NCBI GenBank assembly: GCA_018806985.1
Contig: JADANN010000309.1
Coordinates: 310,001-374,000, forward strand
Direction of reading: 5' to 3'
Origin: Angiostrongylus vasorum
Lineage: Eukaryota; Nematoda; Chromadorea; Rhabditida; Metastrongylidae
Length of the DNA: 64,000 bases
The notes under the pieces were generated by a model that worked only from the letters and a program-made list of their open reading frames with translations, was not told the origin of the DNA and made no database searches. This document shows, one piece after another, positions 57,256-64,000 of the stretch (positions within the stretch are counted from its first letter, which is position 1; every line of letters begins with the position of its first letter). Made by a program: the position numbers and the translations under genes.

Positions 57256-57265
57256 CTGGAAGGAA
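57256..57265 (-). promoter_or_regulatory. Splice acceptor abutting snx-27 start (possible SL site)
   Basis: TTCCTTCCAG immediately precedes the ATG on the minus strand. In nematodes such a site with no intron upstream is typically a trans-splice acceptor. An in-frame ATG also lies 15 nt upstream, inside the candidate intron. Confidence 0.45.
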
Positions 57266-57760
57266 TACATCTGGATGTGTACGGCACCACAGACGATTAG
57301 AAAAACAATGGTATTGAGGAGCAGAAATAAATTTACGTATGAACAATGACATCAAACGACCGTGAACCAAAGTCCGACCAGATACGAAAAAAAACCATAG
57401 AAGGGTTTACAAAAAGCCCATAGGGAACCCCAAGTAACGAATAGCTCACTTAGCCTTAAAAAGTCAAAGGAAAAACGGAAGAAACATGTTCATAATACCT
57501 AGACCTTAGCGGAACAAACGGTTGATAATACTAGCACGGTGGACGGTGAACTGAAAACATTTTCAACTTTGAACGACAACCAAGTTAGTTTCAACACTAA
57601 CTAACTATAACTAACCTTAGATAAGTAAGTACGAAAACATATGGAAGCGCTCAAAAGTTGTAAGGACAGAAGAAAATGTTCGGAATGCCACAAAGAATAT
57701 ACTTGAAATGAATATGTTACGATATAACAATAAGTACATAACAGTGAGGTAGTAAGATAG

Positions 57761-58130
57761 TAGGTGGATGGCATAGTGGTAGTGAAGTCCGTCATCACTA
57801 GCATGGTGTTAGTTCGATTCCGCTCCGGGCCAACCAAGCCTCTCATCCCTCCAGGGTCGGGAAATTGGTACCGGACTTGTCGGGGAAAAAAATCACTCTC
57901 TGCAATCCAATTGGGAACGTTTCAGCCCGACTATCTCAGGACTCCAGGGAGAACTGCTCGAACGGCACTCTACAACACTCAAGGTGAAATGAAAATCGTC
58001 AAGTAGCACCGAAGGCACACGTAAAGTTGGAAGATCTTCGTGGATGATAGATGAGAAGGAAAGAATTGAATGTGGGAAGTGCTGGGATCCGCACGGTAGA
58101 CGTGAAGACGGGTGAAATAAAATAAAAAAA
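57761..58130 (+). mobile_element. tRNA-derived SINE, family A
   Basis: The best copy in the window. It has GGATGGCATAGTGGTAGTGA (A box), GTTAGTTCGATTCCGC (B box), CTCCAGGGTCGGGAAATTGG, TCTCAGGACTCCAGGGAGAA, GTTGGAAGATCTTCGTGG and a tail of AAATAAAATAAAAA. Confidence 0.85.
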
Positions 58131-59308
58131 AACAGACGACCCAAATAAAATGTGCCTCCAACAGTGACTACAAACGTCGTTCAGAGCCCTAATGAATAAG
58201 AATTTTATGTGACGAATACGTATCCACAAACGGATTAAGTCCAGAAAACGACGACAAGTTAAAGACAGCACATTACCACCCGTTAGATGGTTCCCTTGTC
58301 AAAGGAAAAATGCCACCTACTACTAAATGAAGAGAGAATTGGAATCAGCTCTTAGAATTATCACTAATGAGATCTAACATGAATTCAACCAAGTCTTCCA
58401 CTATTCCGATAATCAAGGCTACCTTTGTGTTCACTGAAATGGTGCACAATCCGGAACAAGATTCTTATCTACTTGCTGGCAGTTACGAAACAAACATAAC
58501 GCCGACTTTGCTAGTCTTCGTGAGTACTCCATTACAACATAACTTTCATATCACAAACAAGCAGAACACAAGGATATTTTCAAAAGAAAACCATGTAAGC
58601 CATAAGAGATGAAGCATGGGTTGCTACGACTGAACGCAAGCAATGGAACTGACTCACTCTAGGCTTTAGAACAGAACTAAGCCAAATCCCCACCATTCCG
58701 ATTTCATAGGAGGACCTCCCAGTGAAGCCACACGAAAGCTTGGTACTCGGAGGAACAACGTCCGGTGCAGGGAAGAAGCGAGGTGGGAGTGCAGACGACA
58801 GCGTTGCGGCCAGCAAGAGACGCAGAGCGTATCGGCGAGATGTGCTGGTTGGGATTGTCAGTGCTCCCGATATAAGGGTCCTTCTGTCAAGTTCCTTAAT
58901 AGCACTTCTCCGGTCATTGGTGTTGTTCTTCATGGTTGTTGATGGCCGACGCATGTGATCGTTGAGTTTCTAAGCCTTCCGCCCTTACACATTCGTGGTT
59001 CTTTCGCAGGGGTTCACTGACCCAAACACTAAGAAGAGCTATATGTAGCATATGAAAAATAAAGTGATAAGACTATAGAACGCTCACTTTTATCATGAAT
59101 TAGGGAGTGTTAATGTAGGGTGTACGTAAAATCGTAATTAACACGTGAACTGGGGAAATAGGAGTTGTCAGTGCTGTAGAACTCTTTTTTTTTTCAACTC
59201 AAAAAACCGATTTTTAATAAACCGTGGCGTAAATAATCGATATATTGATTTATATGTTTTTATGAACTGCCCTTGTTGAGCCTATGTGAAGTTGGTATAA
59301 TTTGTATC

Positions 59309-59369
59309 CTTGTTGTCGTTGTTGTTGTTGTTGTTGCTGTTGTTGTTGTTGTTGTTGTTATTGTCGCTG
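59309..59369. repeat. (TTG)n microsatellite
   Basis: Runs of TTG/TGT broken by single TCG, CTG and ATT units. The valine- or leucine-rich frames across it are artefacts. Confidence 0.9.
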
Positions 59370-59384
59370 TGTTTTTTCTTATTT

Positions 59385-59712
59385 TACACAGCCCACTTTC
59401 ACGTCTACTGTACGGTTCCCAGTGCTTCTCACTTTCTCACTTTCGAGTCGTTTCCTCGCATCCATCATCCACGAAGGTCTTCCAGCTTTAACGTGTGGTT
59501 TCAGTTGCAGCTTGACGATTTTCATTTTATCTTGAACGTTGCAGAGTGGTTGTCCAGATTCTTCTCCCTGGAGTCCCGGGATAGCCTGTTCCGAGCGTTC
59601 CACCTCGACTGCAAGGAGTAAACCGATCCCAGACAAGTCTGGTACCAATTTTCCGGCGCGGCGTCGAACCAGTATCATGCACGCGATGAACGCGACCACT
59701 AACCTTTGTTCT
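59385..59712 (-). mobile_element. tRNA-derived SINE, family A
   Basis: The minus-strand head AGGTTAGTGGTCGCGTTC and B box TGGTTCGACGCCGC are followed by the body (CCAGACTTGTCTGGG-like, CTCCAGGGAGAAGAATC, GATGGATGCGAGGAAACG). Confidence 0.75.
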
Positions 59713-60147
59713 CCGAAGTGCTTTTAAAATCCCTACTCCACGAAGGAAGTTGTTGGTCATTTTCATATTTGGGAGCCACTCAATCACTTTGTGGAATTTA
59801 TGCTCAATCAAGTGTTTAATAGCCGTCCCTTCGAATTTTCCTTGATTAGGAACCTTTCATCCTTATACCTCTGTGCTAACATTTTTGCTATTGTGCTCTC
59901 TTCGATGAGTTCCGACCCTATCTGGACAGAATATAACAGTGTTCACGAGATTCGAGGACAATGAAACGGTTATGTAAACATGTGTTTCTGAGTGGCTAGG
60001 TTCATCTTGCTTCCAGACAACTTCTTTTGCTCTAATCGTAGAACAGCAGTAGTTTAAAACCACAAAAATATAACTATGACGATGCAGAAATGACGGATGA
60101 TTGCTGATGCCAGTGCTAGGTAGAAAAGTAGCTGAGAGAAATGCAAA

Positions 60148-60312
60148 GCAAGGGCCGCAGTGGTGCATTATGTAATATGCGAGCCTTCGGAAAGGGTAAT
60201 CGAGGTTCGATCTGGGCCGGAGTCCAACTTTTGCGATTATCTCAGCATCGTTGAGGTTGTATTTCACATCACACTCTACCATGAAAAATTATAGCAAGCA
60301 GAAAATAAAAGA
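60148..60312 (+). mobile_element. tRNA-headed repeat, family D
   Basis: GGCCGCAGTGGTGCATTATG and GGTAATCGAGGTTCGATCTGG are the box-like segments. The 3' part TCTCAGCATCGTTGAGGTTG ends in GCAAGCAGAAAATAAAAG. Confidence 0.65.
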
Positions 60313-61100
60313 TTCACAAAAATGTAACTGTAATCGGTTGAATCGAGACAGCCATCAGCACTTACATGTTTTTGTTTAGGAGGTACGAGCCCGCTTATTC
60401 TACAGAAGTCAAGTCTGGTTTCTTTTTTGAGCCCACAAGATGTTTTTTTTCCATTTTTTTTCCCGTCGAAGGTCATCTTCGCAACAGGGAACAGGTTGGA
60501 CAGGCGTACTCTCATCTAGCATGAGAGTATGTCTGAGTGTATTATTGATATTAGACTTGCGTTAAGATTTCTTATTTCGATTTACTTCTCAACTTGTGAA
60601 GAAAATTTTAAAGAATTTAAGGATTTAAGGACAGAATGTCATTTCATACAGGCTATGTATAGAACCATAGCCATGGGGCAGTAGCCTGTTGTATAAGTTT
60701 GTAATGTTTTCAACTGCTAGCACTTGAAGAACCTGCATCGGGCTGTCTGGGTTAATTACAACAGGTGAGATTTTGCTGGCTTAGAAACCAAGACGGTAGA
60801 TTGTAGTGAAACAAAGGAGAATTTATGACAACATGATAATGTCGAGTGATGGAAGACGCTAAAAAACTTGCTCCCTTCGTGGCCACAAAGTTCCGGATTG
60901 GCACAGCAGGGAGTTGAGCACTGGGTACCAGGTACACGTTATTAGGAAAATAGCTGATATTTTCACTGAAACAGGCATGACACAGGCTTAAGTCTGCAAC
61001 TTCACCGTGTCTCACTGGTTGTTAGACTTCATTGTCAGTGGTACAATCCTCGGAATTCATAGGATTTGGTTGTCAGTGCTACAGTCCTCGTTATTCGCAG

Positions 61101-61645
61101 AATTCAGGAGCGGTGGTCCACCATCGCCAAAGACGAGCTGGGACACCGATTCAAGAATCTTGGCGGTGATATGAACTACTGGAAGCATTCGGCTGCCTTC
61201 ACCAGGCTATTGCGGAGCTCCAGTACGTCTTCGGATGCAGTAGAATTGTCAAGCAGGTGACCCGATTTAACACCACATCGTATCCGTGAACCCAATTTTT
61301 CATCGTTATGCTTACGTACGCAGTGAAGGAAGTTGAGGAAGGACCCGATGACAAGTATCAAAAGCTGGATGCTCTAGCACACGCCTTTCCGTCGCAGCAA
61401 GACTGGCCATCGGGTCAGCAGAGAACAAAGTCGCATTTAACCGAAATATCCGTGTTGGATGTGCGCAGCATGCTTTACTGTAAACTGATAACTTTCGAAG
61501 ACAAAATCAGTCTTGATCGGCTTCTCGGGCTGGCTGCAAATGTGAGAGACCATTGGAGGGACGAGCTCGGTGCTGTTTTCTCGATGATAACGCTTTCGAC
61601 CACAAATGGTTCCGGTAGTTCGTCAGTAACTGGACTCTGTCGGCT
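61101..61645 (+). CDS. Possible exons of an unidentified gene
   Basis: Two plus-strand exons can be joined in phase: 61101-61222 (after TTCGCAG, before GTACGT) and 61324 to about 61,645 (after TACGTACGCAG; end not defined). The product would read ERWSTIAKDELGHRFKNLGG ... AFTRLLRSS, then KEVEEGPDDKYQKLDALAHA and ISLDRLLGLAANVRDHWRDE. It is helical and leucine-rich, with no membrane segment. I do not recognise it. The minus strand is also open in parts (61,176-61,361 and 61,475-61,660), so the strand is not certain. It could be an upstream gene or a 5' part of a longer tli-1 transcript. Confidence 0.35.
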
Positions 61646-62439
61646 GAAAAATGCTTTCACATTCTTTTTTCCTCATTTACAAACTCCTATTTTTATTTTT
61701 CCTATTGGTGAAAAAAAACTGGTTTCGCACCAACTACTTCTCCATCGTGGACAAAACCTTAACACTCAAAGTCTGAAGCTTGATTTCGTATGGCTAGTTT
61801 TTCTCCACATGCGTTATGAATTGGAACTCATGCCTGGCAGGTTTTCTCTCAGTTACGAGTCATGTACGTCTTCCTCATCAGGAGTAATCTTCTTGCAAGT
61901 CTGTTGGTACAAAAGTAACCGTGAGACTCATTCGAGATGCAGGGTTATCGTGGCGTCCTCTGTAATTTTTATCCGTATCTTTGTACTCTATTTATCAGGA
62001 ACAGAACAAACTCGTCCGAAAAGTCAGCATTTGTATAATATTCGATCGTAGAGATTAACTTTCTGATGTGATGCCTGTGATGCGTTCATATCAATTCACA
62101 CGGCCATCTGACCCCTCTTCCCACGACTGACTGCCCCATTTGAATCAAGACACGAATAGTATCCGTTCGTTACTGCCCCACTTCTAGAAGCAAAAATCCA
62201 TTCACTCCACGAGCGTTAATTTCAGCATATCCGCCATCATGGACTATGTTATTTTATTCAAACATTTTTTTTGGAGTTTGAGCATGATTAAGCTGCGTTG
62301 CTGTGCAGTTAGACATTACAGTTCTGTGTGTTTCAGTGAAAGCAACGACACTTTGGCTTTTTTTTTTGCCTTAACGCAAATGATTCTTATTTATAACAAC
62401 CTTGGAGTCTTTTGCTTTTGTTTTTGCTAAACCACCGCA

Positions 62440-62446
62440 TTTCTAG
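62440..62446 (+). promoter_or_regulatory. Likely trans-splice acceptor of tli-1
   Basis: TTTCTAG ends 3 nt before the tli-1 ATG, with no convincing upstream exon in frame. This is the usual position of a nematode spliced-leader acceptor. Confidence 0.45.
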
Positions 62447-62449
62447 CTG

Positions 62450-63471
62450 ATGTCATCGACGTCGTCGGTTGCGGAAAAGAGAAGGCAGGTTGGATTTCAC
62501 AATACATTTGTAGAGATCGGACTTAGTTTCACCGTTTTATCACTTTTTTGCTTATATTTTGTAGACATAGGGTTCTGAGCCGCTCAATGAATGAGGTTTT
62601 GTGAGCCTTTTTTTGGTAGCTTAACCAGTAACGTTGAATATTAGGCATGATGTTTCGTGAGTCATTTAAAGCTCTATATTCGAGGAACAGAGAGTTTAAA
62701 TAAATTGGTTACTTTGACGTTCTATCTAGAGTTGTAATTCGCTTCGAAAGGTTTTCTTACAGGTCCTGGTTGGTGATCTTCCACCGGATTTCTTGCGACT
62801 GATTGTACCTCGACAGCAAGTGTCCCCAACACAACAAAACATTCCACAGGTGAGTTCTGCAGAGAGGGAAGATTATTAGGGCGTCGTTTATGCGTTAACA
62901 AATGCTTTATTAGATATATAGGTGTTTTCCAGGGTCTAAAAGCGAGAATCGCTTTATAGTTCCATTTTTGTTGGTCGCCTTATAGTTAATCCATACAGCA
63001 TAACTAGCTACAGTCTCGGTAATAGTTAACGTCATTATTGTGAATGTGTTCAGGTGGTTTACAGTGGAGGTAGTTTCGTCCCTCCCAATACACGTGGACG
63101 TGTGTCGATCACAATCGCCGATGCCAATTTGGTAAGGAACTATGGAATCGTGAGGATGGATCCGTACTGCAGGTGGACTTTTGAGACGTTATAAGTGCCT
63201 AGTTTTTTCGATTGTTTTTTCTTCCGCTTTGCTACTTTGAACTTCAGCGCTTGTGTGTTTTGCTACGGACAATTTGTTCGTGGATTCTCATTCACAATTT
63301 TCTGGAGGAGAGCATTATGTAATTCTTTATCATTCAGACTGCGTGTTGGGCATGCTGTATTTGAAACACAGACGAAGCTGAGCGGTGGAAAAAGCCCAGT
63401 ATGGAACCGAACCGTCCACGCATATTTGCCAAATGGAGTCGAAAGCATCTACATACAGATTTTTTGACGAG
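62450..63471 (+). CDS. tli-1: Tollip homologue, 5' part, with apparent frameshift
   Basis: Four exons: 62450-62488, 62763-62849, 63054-63172 and 63338-63471. The product starts MSSTSSVAEKRRQ, then VLVGDLPPDFLRLIVPRQQ, matching the N-terminal ELPQDFLR segment of Tollip (TOM1-binding region). A C2 domain follows: RGRVSITIADANLVRNYG, RMDPYCRLRVGHAVFET, then SPVWNRTVHAYLPNGVESIY. At 63,460-63,465 a T6 run puts the conserved IFDE out of frame; five Ts would restore the frame through the donor GAG/GTGGTT at 63,471. The rest of C2 and the CUE domain lie beyond the window. In the family, Tollip links ubiquitinated endosomal cargo to TOM1 and damps IL-1/Toll signalling. Only the endosomal role is expected to hold in nematodes. 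Confidence 0.88.
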
Positions 63472-63816
63472 GTGGTTTATCTGTCATTCCATAAACAACA
63501 GACAACGTTCGAAATTGCTAAGTCGGCGGAATCTTCTACTAGTTTTTTTCTCCGTTTTTTCACTTCGGACGCATAGTTTGAAAATTGTTTGCGTAGCAGT
63601 CATAAAAATTGACGCTCACTACCTTCTGATGACGATAACGAGGACTTTGTTCGAGTTTTCGTAACATTTTAAGCGAATAGTTCGTGGACTTCGTACGTAA
63701 ACTACTGAGTACTTTTAGGACACTTAAAAACTCTTTGAGAACGCCGTCGCTGCGTCATTGTAAGCTAAATCGAATGCTACTGCAAAGTTTAATAACTGTA
63801 TCATCAACCGTTACCA

Positions 63817-64000
63817 GGGGGAGGGTTGCACAGTGATGCCGGTCATCACGAACACGGCGCTTGTTCGATCCAACTCCGGGCTCACCAAGCCTCTCATCTC
63901 TCCGGAGTCGGGAAATTGGTACTGGCCTTGTCCGGGAAAAAACTCGCTGTCTGCAATCCAACTGGGAAGGCTACTGCCAAGCTCTCTCAAGTTTCCAGGG
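63817..64000 (+). mobile_element. tRNA-derived SINE, family A (cut by window end)
   Basis: GGGTTGCACAGTGATGCCGG and GCTTGTTCGATCCAAC are the box-like parts, followed by CTCACCAAGCCTCTCATCTC, GGGAAATTGGTACTGG and CTTGTCCGGG. Probably in a tli-1 intron. Confidence 0.7.

Larger units (their letters stand above)
58131..61100. other. Intergenic between snx-27 and tli-1, with unplaced open frames
   Basis: Contains a GC-richer stretch at 58,680-58,960 open on both strands, the plus reading including KKRGGSADDSVAASKRRR. It may be a 5' exon or promoter of a flanking gene, but no splice link was found. Also present are a (TTG)n run at 59,309-59,369, a minus family A SINE at 59,385-59,712 and a family D copy at 60,148-60,312 (GGTGCATTATGTAATATGCG, GAGGTTCGATCTGG). 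Confidence 0.4.

Noticed and set aside
59273..59621. Val-, Cys- or Leu-rich open frames in three plus frames
   Set aside because: They come from the TTG microsatellite running into a reversed SINE.

Overview
The window is eukaryotic nuclear DNA from a nematode, most likely a strongylid (hookworm-like) clade V worm; the species cannot be fixed from sequence alone. The evidence is short exons bounded by nematode-type TTTCAG/GTAAGT splice sites, clear orthologues of Caenorhabditis genes, and a dense load of decayed RTE-type LINE fragments, a Penelope-like fragment and several tRNA-derived SINE families. All gene models were assembled by eye from splice sites, reading phase and recalled family sequences. 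Where exon phases agree along a whole gene the model is strong; first and last exons are weaker.

Layout, left to right. 1-3,640 holds terminal-inverted-repeat/SINE-like repeats and a ruined RTE-type LINE. 4,074-8,208 (-) is a nicotinamide-riboside-kinase-like gene whose 3' end is not found. 8,208-13,216 (-) is an unrecognised acidic, serine-rich protein gene containing a tandem array of seven near-identical exons plus a diverged eighth. 16,235-19,911 (-) is nse-1 (SMC5/6 complex). 21,783-27,510 (-) is a DUF273 glycosyltransferase-like type II membrane protein. 27,869-36,077 (-) is the ceramide transfer protein (CERT). 36,882-37,636 (+) is nucleoside diphosphate kinase ndk-1. 38,257-43,421 (-) is an ER membrane complex subunit 8/9 homologue. 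43,726-53,483 (-) is a long gene whose C-terminus resembles ANKRD11/12. 54,836-57,255 (-) is sorting nexin snx-27. 61,101 onward (+) carries possible exons of an unidentified gene. 62,450-63,471 (+) is the start of the Tollip homologue tli-1, which runs off the window.

From memory, the order tli-1, snx-27, (one gene), EMC8/9-like, ndk-1, CERT matches the C. elegans chromosome I F25H2 region (F25H2.1 to F25H2.6), so the right 35 kb looks like a conserved microsyntenic block swollen by repeats in introns. Two same-strand runs (snx-27, ANKRD11-like, EMC8/9; and CERT, DUF273) have short gaps compatible with nematode operons.

The most unusual features are: the tandem exon array at 11,251-12,813, three of whose copies carry a +1 frameshift in an A/T homopolymer; an apparent TGATG stop/start overlap between that gene and the kinase gene; and hairpin elements carrying a hammerhead-ribozyme-like core, one of which sits against a CERT splice donor inside a 16-bp direct duplication.
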